Of a stretch of 64,000 bases of DNA, positions 1 through 8,558 are shown piece after piece. Each line of letters opens with the position of its first letter. Within the stretch, counting starts at the first letter, position 1. Both the position numbers and the translations under genes were made by a program. The notes below the pieces were generated by a model, which was not told the DNA's origin, searched no databases, and saw only the letters and a list, made by a program, of their open reading frames with translations. The DNA comes from DASRHY01 sp035650275 (lineage in GTDB: Bacteria; Actinomycetota; Actinomycetes; Propionibacteriales; Kribbellaceae): assembly GCA_035650275.1 (NCBI GenBank), contig DASRHY010000004.1:11601-75600 (forward strand), read 5' to 3'.

Positions 1-63
1 CAGCTCGGCCGCCTCGGCCGCGACCTCGGTGGCCAGCGCGAGCAGCTCCGCGGGGCTGGTCAT
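1..63 (-). CDS. Inositol monophosphatase family protein, N-terminal 21 residues only
   Basis: Only the start of the gene is inside the window; it runs off the left edge. The reading frame begins with ATG (63-61) and encodes MTSPAELLALATEVAAEAAEL, the usual amphipathic first helix of inositol monophosphatase (SuhB-type) proteins. The start overlaps the ferrochelatase stop in an ATGA junction (60-63), so the two genes are translationally coupled. The family assignment rests on this short helix and on the familiar ferrochelatase/inositol monophosphatase pairing in actinomycetes; no catalytic residues are visible. Confidence 0.6.
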   Translation of the reverse strand, partial: MTSPAELLALATEVAAEAAEL

Positions 64-1130
64 GCCGGCACCGCCCGTCGCCGCGGAGCCGGGCAGCAGT
101 CCTCCGGGCAGACGTCCCAGCCGGGGCCGATCGCCCCGGCCGACACCCGCTGCGGCGACTCGCCGCGTGCCACCGCGGCCCGTTCCATCACCAGGTCGCA
201 GAGCATCGCCACGAACCGCTCGTCGGTGCCCGGCGTCGCCGCCCGGGCCATCGGCAGGCTCAGCTTCGCGGCGGTGCCGGCCGCTTCGGTGTCCAGGTCG
301 TACACGACCTCCATGTGGTCGCTGACGAACCCGATCGGCGCCAGCACCACCCCGGAGGCTCCCTCGGCCGCAAGCTTCTCGAGGTGTGCGTTCACGTCCG
401 GCTCCAGCCACGGCGCCTGCGGCGGACCGGACCGGGAGCAGAACACCAAGTCGGTACGGCGCGGGCGACCGGTCCGCAGCTCGAGACCGGCGGCGATCTG
501 CTCGGCCACGTCGGTGTGCCAGGCGACGTACGCGCCGCCACCCGGTCCGCTGGTCTCGTTCATCGCGACCGGGATCGAGTGCGTCACGAACGCGACCGCC
601 GCATCGTCCGGCAGCCCGGCCAGGGCGTCGGCGCAGGCGTCCACGAACGGCTCCACGAAGCCCGGGAGGTTCGCGTAGTGCCGCATCCGGTCGATCCGCG
701 GCGCTCCCTCGAAGTCGGTCGCGGCGGCGATGTTCTCCAGGTACTGCCGGCAGCCCGAGTACGACGGGTAGGCCGAGGTGATCACCGCGACCGCCCGGCG
801 GATGCCGTCCGCGGCCATGGCACGGACGGTGTCGTCCAGGTACGGCGCCCAGTTGCGGTTGCCCCAGTACACCGGCAGGTCGATGCCGCGGGCATCGAGC
901 TCGGTACGCAGGGCCGCGAGCAGCGCCCGGTTGTGGTCGTTGATCGGACTCCGGCCCCCGAACGCGTAGTAGTGCTCGCCGACCTCGCGCAGCCGTTCGT
1001 CCGGGATGCCGCGGCCGCGGGTCACGTTCTGCAGGAACGGCAGCACGTCGTCGGGTCCCTCGGGGCCGCCGAAGGACAGCAGCAGCACCGCGTCGTACGG
1101 TGTCGGGTCGGGCAGGTCGCTCGGCGGCAT
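60..1130 (-). CDS. hemH: Ferrochelatase (coproporphyrin ferrochelatase type)
   Basis: A 356-aa cytosolic chelatase that inserts iron into the porphyrin ring. In Gram-positive bacteria the substrate is normally coproporphyrin III (CpfC) rather than protoporphyrin; that is family knowledge, not visible here. The protein opens with LLLSFGGPEGPDDV, carries the conserved catalytic His in FVTHSIP and the acidic GFVSDHMEVVYDLD metal/proton relay motif. The C-terminus holds a cysteine cluster, DVCPEDCCPA, as in actinobacterial enzymes that carry a [2Fe-2S] cluster. ATG start at 1130; the 3' end overlaps the inositol monophosphatase start. An MFS gene diverges 56 bp upstream. Confidence 0.93.
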   Translation of the reverse strand: MPPSDLPDPTPYDAVLLLSFGGPEGPDDVLPFLQNVTRGRGIPDERLREVGEHYYAFGGRSPINDHNRALLAALRTELDARGIDLPVYWGNRNWAPYLDDTVRAMAADGIRRAVAVITSAYPSYSGCRQYLENIAAATDFEGAPRIDRMRHYANLPGFVEPFVDACADALAGLPDDAAVAFVTHSIPVAMNETSGPGGGAYVAWHTDVAEQIAAGLELRTGRPRRTDLVFCSRSGPPQAPWLEPDVNAHLEKLAAEGASGVVLAPIGFVSDHMEVVYDLDTEAAGTAAKLSLPMARAATPGTDERFVAMLCDLVMERAAVARGESPQRVSAGAIGPGWDVCPEDCCPAPRRRAVPA

Positions 1131-1186
1131 ACTCCGATCCTGTCAGGCGAGCTGTCGGCGCGCACAGCTAGGCTGCCGTCCGCCTC

Positions 1187-2371
1187 ATGCTGACGCCTTA
1201 CGTCGACCTCATGCGCCGCCCCGGTGCTGCCGCGTTCTTCTGCGCCGGGGTCCTCGGTCGTATGCCGATCTCGATGATCGGTCTCGGCATCGTGATCCTG
1301 ATCTCGCGTGAGACCGGCTCGTACGGCCTGGCCGGCGCGGTCTCCGGCGTCTCGGTGGTCGCGATCGCGTTGACCGGTCCCGTCCAGGGCCGGCTGGTGG
1401 ACCGGTTCGGCCAGGCCCGGCTGCTGCTGACCGGCTCGCTGGTCTGCACCGCGGCACTGCTCGGGCTGCTGGTCGCGGTCCGCGCGGACGCGCCCGACTG
1501 GGTGCTGTACGCCGTCGCGGCCGTGGCCGGCGGTACCCGTCCGCAGGTCGGCTCGTTCGTCCGCGCCCGCTGGAGCCACGTGCTCGAGCGCGGTCGGACC
1601 CTGCAGACGGCGTACGCGCTGGAGGCGGTCGGCGACGAGGTCGTGTTCATCGTCGGCCCGGTGCTGGTGACCGTCCTGGCAACCGAGGTCAGCCCGTACG
1701 CCGCGCTGGTGGCGGCCGCCGCACTCGGGTTCGCCGGCACCTTCTGGCTCGGGCTGCTGCGCGGCACCGACCCGCCCGGGCGGCGCCGCGCGACGGGTTC
1801 CGAACCGCTGCCGCTGCCCTGGCTGTCACTGCTACTGCTCAGCCTGATCGGCGCCGGCCTGGGTGCCGCACTGGGCAGCGCCGAGGTGGTCACGGTGGCG
1901 TTCACCGCGGAGCACGGAGTGCCGCAGATGTCCGGCGTGGTGCTCGCGGTCTGGGCGCTCGGCAGCCTGATCGCCGGACTCTGGTACGGCGGGGTGCACT
2001 GGCGGGCGCCGGTCGAGCGCCGGCTACTGATCGGCGCGGTCGCGCTGGCGGTGACGATGGCGCCGCTGCCCTGGGTGGACAGCGTGCTCCTGCTCGGGGT
2101 CGCGCTGTTCGGTTGCGGGATGACGATCGCACCGACCCTGGTCGCGCTGACCGCGTGCGTCGAGGAATGGGTGCCACCCCAGCGGCTGACCGAGGCGATC
2201 ACCTGGACCGTCACCGGCCTGCTGCTCGGTGTCGCACCCGGCAACGCCGTCGCCGGCCAGGCGATCGACGCGTACGGCGCCTCCACCGCCTACTGGGTCC
2301 CCTTCACCGTCGCCGTCACCTGCGCCCTGCTCTCCTCCGTAGCCATCACCTTCGCCCGCCCCCGCCCCTGA
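1187..2371 (+). CDS. MFS transporter, 12 transmembrane segments
   Basis: A 394-aa hydrophobic protein with about twelve membrane helices and the loop 2-3 signature GRLVDRFGQARLLL (motif A of the major facilitator superfamily), so an inner-membrane secondary transporter, probably an exporter. No substrate can be read from the sequence. The ATG at 1187 is preceded by a TAGGCT -10-like hexamer at 1169-1174, 12 nt before the start, so the leader would be very short. Divergent from ferrochelatase; convergent with the UPF0126 gene, 27 bp away. Confidence 0.85.
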   Translation: MLTPYVDLMRRPGAAAFFCAGVLGRMPISMIGLGIVILISRETGSYGLAGAVSGVSVVAIALTGPVQGRLVDRFGQARLLLTGSLVCTAALLGLLVAVRADAPDWVLYAVAAVAGGTRPQVGSFVRARWSHVLERGRTLQTAYALEAVGDEVVFIVGPVLVTVLATEVSPYAALVAAAALGFAGTFWLGLLRGTDPPGRRRATGSEPLPLPWLSLLLLSLIGAGLGAALGSAEVVTVAFTAEHGVPQMSGVVLAVWALGSLIAGLWYGGVHWRAPVERRLLIGAVALAVTMAPLPWVDSVLLLGVALFGCGMTIAPTLVALTACVEEWVPPQRLTEAITWTVTGLLLGVAPGNAVAGQAIDAYGASTAYWVPFTVAVTCALLSSVAITFARPRP

Positions 2372-2398
2372 CCCATCGTTCGCCAGTCTGGATCGTCG

Positions 2399-3031
2399 CT
2401 ACGCGGTCCGCGCCCGTGGTGCGTTCCAGCCGCGGCGGATCGCGACGAAGCGGATCGCGAAGCAGAGCACCGCCGCCGCAACGGCGATCCAGGATTGGTA
2501 GATACCGAGCGCGTCCGCGGTCACCACCAGCCCAGCACCGAGGAACGCCGGCGTCGCGTAGATCTCGCTGCGCAGCACCACCGGCACCCGGCCGGACAGC
2601 AGGTCGCGCAGCACTCCGCCACCGATCCCGGTGATGGTGCCGAGCAGCGCGGCGGGCAGCGGCCCGAGCCCGAACGCCAGCGCCTTCAACGCACCGGTGA
2701 CGCAGAACAGCCCGAGGCCCGCGGCATCGAAGATGTTCACCAGCCGCTCCAACCGGCCGAGCCCCGGATGCAGGAAGAATGTCAGCAGTCCGGCGACCAC
2801 CGGGACCATCAGGTAGCGCCAGTCGTCCAGTGCGGCCGGCGGTACCGCGCCGATCAGCACGTCCCGGATGAACCCGCCGCCGAGACCGGTGACGAGCGCC
2901 AGCACCAAGACCCCGAACACGTCGAGCTGTTTGCGCACCCCGACCAGTGCGCCGGTGATCGCGAACACAAAGGTGCCGATCAGATCCAGCCCTACCTGTA
3001 CGGCCGTCACCACCACATCCGGTTGCTCCAC
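2399..3031 (-). CDS. UPF0126 / TRIC-like membrane channel family protein
   Basis: About 210 aa with two tandem copies of the UPF0126 unit, each three membrane helices and a glycine-rich turn: GLGGGFIRDVL in the first and GIGGGVLRDLLSG in the second. This family (YicG/YadS) is structurally related to trimeric intracellular cation channels; bacterial members are proposed monovalent cation or glycine-related channels. I place the start at the GTG at 3031 (product MEQPDVVVTAVQ), which puts the first helix directly after the start. An in-frame ATG at 3094 would add a charged 21-residue extension untypical of the family. Divergent from sepH. Confidence 0.82.
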   Translation of the reverse strand: MEQPDVVVTAVQVGLDLIGTFVFAITGALVGVRKQLDVFGVLVLALVTGLGGGFIRDVLIGAVPPAALDDWRYLMVPVVAGLLTFFLHPGLGRLERLVNIFDAAGLGLFCVTGALKALAFGLGPLPAALLGTITGIGGGVLRDLLSGRVPVVLRSEIYATPAFLGAGLVVTADALGIYQSWIAVAAAVLCFAIRFVAIRRGWNAPRARTA

Positions 3032-3112
3032 GCACGCACCGTAGCTGCGGCGGTCCGACGCCCATCCGGCGCCGCGCGGCGAGTCGTCGCGCATCGCCAG
3101 CGTGCTTGTAGC

Positions 3113-3125
3113 GTGAACAGTTCAC
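3113..3125. promoter_or_regulatory. Palindrome GTGAAC-A-GTTCAC upstream of sepH
   Basis: A perfect 6-bp inverted repeat around a central A lies about 80 bp before the sepH start, directly after a TAGCGT hexamer that could be a -10 element. It sits between the divergent UPF0126 and sepH genes and could be an operator for a dimeric regulator. It is not a LexA box: the arms and spacing differ. Function is inferred from symmetry and position only. Confidence 0.3.
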
Positions 3126-3204
3126 CGGCTCCGGCGTGGCTGTCTTGGTCTGGCACTGCGCGCGGGAGAGACTGATCGACAACCGCACAGGAGAACACAC
3201 GGCA

Positions 3205-4317
3205 ATGCGCGAGGCGAAGCTCGTTGGGCTCAGCCCGGATGGCACCAAGGTCATCCTGGCTGTCACAGCGACGGGCGAGGAGGTCGCCGTCGGGATCGAC
3301 GACCGGCTGCGTGCCGCCGTGCGCGGCGACCGTGCCCGCCTCGGCCAGCTGGAGATCACTATGGAGAGCGCCCTGCGCCCGCGCGACATCCAGGCTCGCA
3401 TCCGATCGGGTGAGAGCCCGGAATCCGTCGCCGCCGTCGCGCAGATGCCGGTCGACCGCGTGATGGCGTTCGCCGGGCCGGTGCTCGCCGAGCGCGACCA
3501 CATCGCGTCGATCGCGCAGCGCGCCTCGGTCCGCCGCCGTGGTGGCGACGGCCCGTCCCGCAATCTCGGCACCTGGGTGACCGAGCGACTGCGCAGCAAG
3601 CAGGTCGACCCGAACTCGGCCGAGTGGGACGCCTGGCGCCGCGACGACGGGCGCTGGGCCGTCCGGGTCGAGTACGTGACCCGCGACGACACCAAGCGGA
3701 CCGCGATGTTCGCGTACGACGCTCCCGGGCGCTACGCCGTACCGGACGATGACGAGGCCCGCTGGCTGGTCGGCGAGCAGCCGCCCGCCGAGATCCCGGC
3801 GCACCAGCGTCGGCTGACCGCGGTGGAGAGCGAGTTCGACGTGGCACCCGACCACGTGGCCGACTCGTACGAGGCCGGTTTCGAGCAGGCGATCACGCTG
3901 GCCCGTGAGGACCGCCGGATCCTCGACCGGCACGACGCGGACCCGCGCGAGCTGGCCCGGCGCGAGATCGACCGTCGTGAGCTGGACCGCCGCGAGAACG
4001 GCCGTCGTGAGGCAGACGGTCGTGAGTTGGACCGTCGTCCGCGCGTCGTGCCGGCGCCGGAGCCTGACGACGACCTGCTGAGCGAGGTGCCCGCGTCGGC
4101 CCGCCCGACCCAGTCCCGGCCCGCGCCGACCCGTCCGCACGCGGTGCCGCCGCACCCGGACGAGGAAGAGACCGTCCCGATCGAGCAGCCCGCCGCTGCG
4201 GAGCCGGCGCAGGACGCACCGGCTCCGGAGGAGTCCAAGAAGCGCCCGCGCCGTGCCAACAAGAAGGCCAGCGTGCCGAGCTGGGACGAGATCATGTTCG
4301 GCAAGAAGGCCGACTGA
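3205..4317 (+). CDS. sepH: Cell division protein SepH (DUF3071)
   Basis: A 370-aa cytoplasmic FtsZ-binding protein of Actinobacteria, known to stimulate FtsZ assembly and septation. The N-terminal 100 residues are the DUF3071 domain, starting MREAKLVGLSPDG and including a predicted helix-turn-helix-like segment (ESVAAVAQMPVDRVMAFAGP). The central and C-terminal parts are charged and proline/alanine-rich, as in other SepH proteins. Residues about 250-278 are a run of RRE/DRR repeats encoded by a degenerate short tandem repeat (about 3955-4045). The protein ends in a basic tail and SVPSWDEIMFG, a conserved SepH C-terminal motif. The start is the ATG at 3205, with an AGGAG at 3188-3192; a longer in-frame ATG at 3136 is rejected. 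Confidence 0.93.
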   Translation: MREAKLVGLSPDGTKVILAVTATGEEVAVGIDDRLRAAVRGDRARLGQLEITMESALRPRDIQARIRSGESPESVAAVAQMPVDRVMAFAGPVLAERDHIASIAQRASVRRRGGDGPSRNLGTWVTERLRSKQVDPNSAEWDAWRRDDGRWAVRVEYVTRDDTKRTAMFAYDAPGRYAVPDDDEARWLVGEQPPAEIPAHQRRLTAVESEFDVAPDHVADSYEAGFEQAITLAREDRRILDRHDADPRELARREIDRRELDRRENGRREADGRELDRRPRVVPAPEPDDDLLSEVPASARPTQSRPAPTRPHAVPPHPDEEETVPIEQPAAAEPAQDAPAPEESKKRPRRANKKASVPSWDEIMFGKKAD

Positions 4318-4324
4318 CTGCGCG

Positions 4325-4340
4325 GAGCCTGAACCGGCTC
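4325..4340 (+). terminator. Weak hairpin after sepH
   Basis: GAGCC-TGAACC-GGCTC forms a 5-bp stem with a 6-nt loop 7 bp after the sepH stop. There is no T-tract, as is common in high-GC actinomycetes. A second small stem (AGCA-CGTAC-TGCT) follows at about 4347-4359. The call is tentative. Confidence 0.3.
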
Positions 4341-4575
4341 ACGGAACAGCACGTACTGCTCCTAAGTGACGATCGGCTTCGACGCGCCTGAGTGGACAGG
4401 TGTCTCAAAGTGCGGTCCGGCATGTTGGCAGTGGCCCGTTGCTCTGCCATCATCGTCGAACCATGCGAACCACTCTGTGCTGTTGCTGTTGTCGCTGACG
4501 CGCGCCGCGTGACCGGCGTACGACGTCTCGTCCAGCCGCCGACAACAGCTCCACAGGAATCCGGGTTCGCACCTC

Positions 4576-5007
4576 ATGAACGTCTCTGCATCGAACATCT
4601 CTGTCTTCGCCGAGCTGCTCGCCGTCCACGACGTGCGGCTGCTGCCGGGGTCGTACGCCGTGCCGGTCGACGTGCTGGCCGGACTGCCGGACGGGTCGGT
4701 CGCACACTTCATCGCTCGCGGTACGACGATACGGCTCGCCCTGTACGCGCCGGACGCGCTGACCTCGGTTGTGATCGCCACCCAGTGCGGCTGCGGCCAG
4801 CACCACGAGCCGGCCGGACCGCGCCGGATGACGATCCGTGCCGACGCGATTCCACTCGTGGTCCGCGCCATCGACGGCAGGTCGGCGTTCGGCTGGACCG
4901 GTCACGAGGCAGGCATGCTCCGGCTCAGCGACGCCGCGCCGTACTTCTTCGACCTGCTCTCCCGCGCCACCGATGCCGAACCAGCCGTCGTACTGGCTGC
5001 AGTCTAG
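4576..5007 (+). CDS. Hypothetical protein, 143 aa, unrecognised
   Basis: I do not recognise this protein. It is a mixed alpha/beta, soluble-looking sequence without signal peptide or membrane segment. It has one Cys-rich turn (TQCGCGQHHEP, about residues 70-80) that could bind a metal. Codon bias is typical of a real actinomycete gene and the competing +3 frame through the same DNA is arginine-rich, so this frame is the coding one. It lies 44 bp upstream of the LuxR-type regulator gene, in the same direction. Both appear to be an insertion between sepH and the sulfurtransferase operon. A weak ribosome-binding site (CAGGAA) lies upstream. Confidence 0.6.
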   Translation: MNVSASNISVFAELLAVHDVRLLPGSYAVPVDVLAGLPDGSVAHFIARGTTIRLALYAPDALTSVVIATQCGCGQHHEPAGPRRMTIRADAIPLVVRAIDGRSAFGWTGHEAGMLRLSDAAPYFFDLLSRATDAEPAVVLAAV

Positions 5008-5051
5008 GGGCGCTCGACCTCGATCAGTGTCGATGGGTGCAGACTGAGGGT

Positions 5052-8051
5052 GTGAGGGGGCTAGGGGGCCCTCGGCTGGCAGGGAGGTCAGCCGAGGAAC
5101 AGGTGCTGACCGCGGCGTTGGACGCGTCGGCGGGCGGGCGTCCGAGCGCGGTCGTGGTGCACGGCGAGGCGGGCGTGGGCAAGACCCGGCTGGTCCGGGA
5201 GGTGTGCGGCGGACTCAACCCGAGCGGCTTGGTGCTCTGGGGTTGTTGCGTGCGCTTCGGTGCCGCGTCGGTCCCGTTTGCCCCGGTCATCGGGATCTTG
5301 CACAGCTGGCTCGCGCAGACCGATCCGGCCGAGCATGCCGAGGTCCTCTCCGGGCTGGACGAGCTCGATGCACTGTTGCCGCAGGCCGGTAGCCGCGACA
5401 CAGGTCCGGGCCGGCTGCTGCCGTCGATCGACACCGCCATCAACCGGATCACCGAGCGACATCCGACCGTCCTGGTGGTGGATGACCTGCACTGGTCCGA
5501 CCTGACCTCCCTGGATGTCCTCGCATACGTCCTCACCGGGTTCCGTGACCAGCGGCTGACTGTGCTGGCCAGCTGTCGTGACGAGCACCGCGGCGAGGGG
5601 CATCCCCTGCACGGCTGGCTCGCAGACATGCGACGGTTGCCCGGCTTCACCGAGATCCATCTCGACCGGCTCGATCTGGCCGGAACCGAGGCGCAGCTCG
5701 CGGGTCTGCTCGGCCGTGCACCGGACGTCGGACTGGCCGCGCAGGTCCACGAGCGCTCCGGCGGCAACCCCTACCTCAGCGAGCTGCTCGTCCAGGGCCT
5801 GACCGGGGACGAGCCGGTGCTCCCGAGTGCGACGCCACCGGCCCTGCACGAGGCCCTGGCCGCCAGCTGGCATCTGCTGTCGGATCCGGCGCGCCGGGCC
5901 ACCCGCGCACTGGCGGTAGGCGGCCGGCCGGTCGAGTTCGACGTGCTCGCGGAGGTCGTGGGCGAGATCGGTATCGATCCGGACCGGCTGGCCGATCTGA
6001 TGAGTGAGGCTCAGCAACAGGGCGTCGTACAGGTGGATGATGAGGAGCAGATCTGGTTCCGCCATCCTCTGCTGGCCGACGTGCTTCAGGACGGACTGTC
6101 ACGCAGCGAGGCGAGGCGGCTCCACGCCGGCTACGTGCGCGTGCTCGAGCCGCGGTCAGCCCAGCCAGGAGTCGCGGCGGATCTCGCGGTGCACTCGCTG
6201 CAGGCCGACCGGGTCGACGACGCGTTCAACTGGTCACTCGTCGCCGCCGAGCAGGCCGCGCACTTGCGCGCCACCGCGGAGCAGGCGCTGCACCTCGAGC
6301 GCGCCTGCGCGATCTGGACCCGAGTGACGCCGGCTGTCCGGGGATCCGATGCCGAGCGGATCGAACTACTTCTCCGAACCAGCCGGGCGGGTCGGCTGAG
6401 CGGCCGGCTGGACGACGCCATTGTGTGCGTCGAGCAGGCGCTCAGCCTCGTGGACAGGGAGCGTCGGCCGCTGCTGACGAGCTCACTGCTGCTCGAGTGG
6501 CACGAGCTCACCTGGCTGCGCGACGGGCCAAGCACCGTGGTGACCAGACAACTCGTCGAAGCTGTCGAGCTCACCGAGGCGTTCCCGGATGCCGCCGAGC
6601 GAGCCGCGTGCCTGGCCGAGCTGTCGATGGCGGAGAACTGGGACGGCATCGCTGGAGCGGCTGCCCGCGCGGAGGAAGCCGTCAGGACGGCCCGGAGGTC
6701 CGGCTCGCCTGCTGCGCTGGCTCGGGCTCTGAACGCACGGTCGGCGATGGACTCTATCGACTACGACCCGGCCAGGCTTGCGGACCTGGACGAGGCCGAC
6801 CGACTCGCCCGCGAGTGCGGCGATGTCGCGGCCATCGTCGATGCCGCGATCTTCCGAGTGCTCCACCTGCAGGCCAGCGGAGATCCGCTGGCCGCGACTA
6901 CCGCTGCACAGCGGGCTTTCGAGGAGGCACTCGCAGGCGATCCTCCTCCGTTTGCGTTCTATATCGCGCACTTCGCCGCGGATGGCCTCTTGAACGCCGG
7001 GCATTGGCAGGAATGCCGCGACGTACTGCGGACCGCCCTGGCGGCCCGGTGCGGAGGCATCCCCGGCGCCGCGGTCCGACTCGCCGCAGCCCGGCTCGCG
7101 CTCAGCACGGGGAATCTCGCCGAGGCTCACCAGCACTGGGTCCGGACATTGGAGCTCGTCGCGGACGACTTTGCGGGCTTGCGGGAGATGTTCGTGGCAG
7201 TCGGCGCCGAGCTCTTCGAGCTGAACGACCAGCCCTTCGAGGCCATGCGTTGGGTCCGGCGGCACCTCGACGCACCAGGTGCCACGCAGTATGTCGAGGC
7301 CGAGGACATGCTGGTGCCATTCGCCTCGACTGCGGCTGCCGCCGCGCAAGCCGCACGGGATGCCGACGACCTCGACAGTCTGGCGGTCGCCCTCGGCACG
7401 CTCGACGACGTGATCGGCGGCTGGCCATGGACACCGTTCACGACGCAGCGACTCGGTCCCGTCCCGCCGATGTCCGGTGCGTTGTTCCGCGCCGAGGTGA
7501 GCCGGTGCCGGTCCGAGGCCGGACAGTCGGAGAAGTGGGCCGAGGCGGCCGCGCTGTGCCACGCGGCCGGGTTTCCGTGGAGACGGGCGATGGCACAGTG
7601 GCGATGCGCTGAGGCACTGCTCGCCGAGCAGGCGTCGCGGTCGCGAGTGGCCGAGCTGCTGCGTCCGGCGCATGCCACTGCAGTCGAGCTGGGCGCGCGT
7701 CCGTTGCGGACCAAGGTCGAGTCGCTGGCCCAGCTGGCGCGGGTGGACCTTCGCGTACCGGTACCTGTCGCCACACCGGCCGACGTTCCGGCAGCGCTGG
7801 CGGCTCTCACCCCACGGGAGCGCGAGATCCTGGCCTTCGTGGTCGCCGGACGTTCGAACGGCGAGATCGCGCGCGAGCTCGTGATCAGCGACAAGACCGT
7901 CAGCGTCCACGTCTCCAACATCCTGCGGAAGACCGGCACCTCGAACCGGGTCGAGGTGGCCACCCTCGCCGCCCGACTCGATCCGCGGCCCACTGACTAC
8001 GGTGCTGACCGTGATCCCAAGGTCCGGGACCACGGGCAGCGCCGTCGCTAG
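5052..8051 (+). CDS. Large LuxR-family regulator with AAA/STAND ATPase domain (LAL type)
   Basis: A 999-aa transcription regulator. An N-terminal STAND-type ATPase carries Walker A GEAGVGKT (residues 38-45) and Walker B LVVDDLHW (about 141-148). It is followed by about 500 residues of TPR-like alpha-helical repeats, and a C-terminal LuxR helix-turn-helix (about 918-975, LTPREREILAFVVAGRSN ... KTVSVHVSNILRKTG). Such LAL proteins (MalT relatives) bind ATP and an inducer and activate catabolic or biosynthetic genes. The start is the GTG at 5052 giving MRGLGGPRLAGRSAEEQ; the open frame extends further upstream but overlaps the 143-aa gene. The last 4 bases overlap the end of the convergent TROVE remnant. 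No obvious target gene is adjacent. Confidence 0.85.
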   Translation: MRGLGGPRLAGRSAEEQVLTAALDASAGGRPSAVVVHGEAGVGKTRLVREVCGGLNPSGLVLWGCCVRFGAASVPFAPVIGILHSWLAQTDPAEHAEVLSGLDELDALLPQAGSRDTGPGRLLPSIDTAINRITERHPTVLVVDDLHWSDLTSLDVLAYVLTGFRDQRLTVLASCRDEHRGEGHPLHGWLADMRRLPGFTEIHLDRLDLAGTEAQLAGLLGRAPDVGLAAQVHERSGGNPYLSELLVQGLTGDEPVLPSATPPALHEALAASWHLLSDPARRATRALAVGGRPVEFDVLAEVVGEIGIDPDRLADLMSEAQQQGVVQVDDEEQIWFRHPLLADVLQDGLSRSEARRLHAGYVRVLEPRSAQPGVAADLAVHSLQADRVDDAFNWSLVAAEQAAHLRATAEQALHLERACAIWTRVTPAVRGSDAERIELLLRTSRAGRLSGRLDDAIVCVEQALSLVDRERRPLLTSSLLLEWHELTWLRDGPSTVVTRQLVEAVELTEAFPDAAERAACLAELSMAENWDGIAGAAARAEEAVRTARRSGSPAALARALNARSAMDSIDYDPARLADLDEADRLARECGDVAAIVDAAIFRVLHLQASGDPLAATTAAQRAFEEALAGDPPPFAFYIAHFAADGLLNAGHWQECRDVLRTALAARCGGIPGAAVRLAAARLALSTGNLAEAHQHWVRTLELVADDFAGLREMFVAVGAELFELNDQPFEAMRWVRRHLDAPGATQYVEAEDMLVPFASTAAAAAQAARDADDLDSLAVALGTLDDVIGGWPWTPFTTQRLGPVPPMSGALFRAEVSRCRSEAGQSEKWAEAAALCHAAGFPWRRAMAQWRCAEALLAEQASRSRVAELLRPAHATAVELGARPLRTKVESLAQLARVDLRVPVPVATPADVPAALAALTPREREILAFVVAGRSNGEIARELVISDKTVSVHVSNILRKTGTSNRVEVATLAARLDPRPTDYGADRDPKVRDHGQRRR

Positions 8052-8505
8052 AACGGCCAGCCGGCCGACGTACGCGACTCGAGCAGGCTCCGCATCGTGA
8101 ACGTGCCGTCGTTCATCCCGCCGAACACGTGCCGGTTGCCGCGCCCGCCGTCCAGCACGGTCGTCCGGTAGCCGGCCAGATTGAAGCCGTACACCGGCAC
8201 CCGGGCCGGTACCGCATCCACCGCGACCGTGCTGTACGACGCCCACTCCGGCGTGCGCGAGTCCGGGAACGTCTGCATGTCGCTGACGATCACGACCCGC
8301 TCGTGCTGGCGGTACGTCGCCCGGAGCGCCTCCGCCATCCGGGTTCCGTGGCCGACCTCGCCGACCCGTCCGGTGAACCGCTCGACCTCGGCGAGCACCG
8401 ACGCCGCCCGCGACACCGGGTGCGCGAACACGCCGTCCGCGAACCCGAACAGGTCGACCGCATTGCCGCGCTTGGCCATCGTGACGCCGAATACGGCGCA
8501 ATTCG
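8048..8505 (-). pseudogene. TROVE/vWA (Ro60-like) gene remnant, C-terminal fragment
   Basis: The 143-aa frame beginning at ATG 8479 matches only the second half of the von Willebrand A domain of bacterial TROVE (Ro60 RNA-binding) proteins: AVDLFGFADGVF, GEVGHGTRMAEALRAT, HERVVIVSDMQTF, VPVYGFNLAGYR and NRHVFGGMNDGTF. Similarity continues upstream of that ATG for several codons (NCAVFGVT, to about 8503) and then stops. The MIDAS DxSxS motif and the entire RNA-binding ring domain are missing. The residual vWA piece could still be expressed, but the simplest reading is a truncated gene. It is flanked by the LuxR regulator (convergent, 4-bp overlap) and the sulfurtransferase. Confidence 0.65.
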
Positions 8506-8558
8506 CTCGATGTGGCGTTTCCCCGGAAACGCGCGGCCGCGAAACCCCGGCCCGCCGG

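Noticed and set aside
3955..4045. Short tandem repeats resembling a CRISPR array
   Set aside because: Repeats are in frame within SepH, have no unique spacers of constant length, and encode a charged linker.
4392..5051. In-frame upstream extension of the LuxR-type regulator
   Set aside because: It overlaps the better-supported 143-aa gene and reads as arginine-rich shadow sequence; the homologous N-terminus begins right after GTG 5052.
6483..8501. 672-aa minus-strand frame opposite the LuxR-type regulator
   Set aside because: Composition is typical of an antisense shadow; no domain is recognisable.
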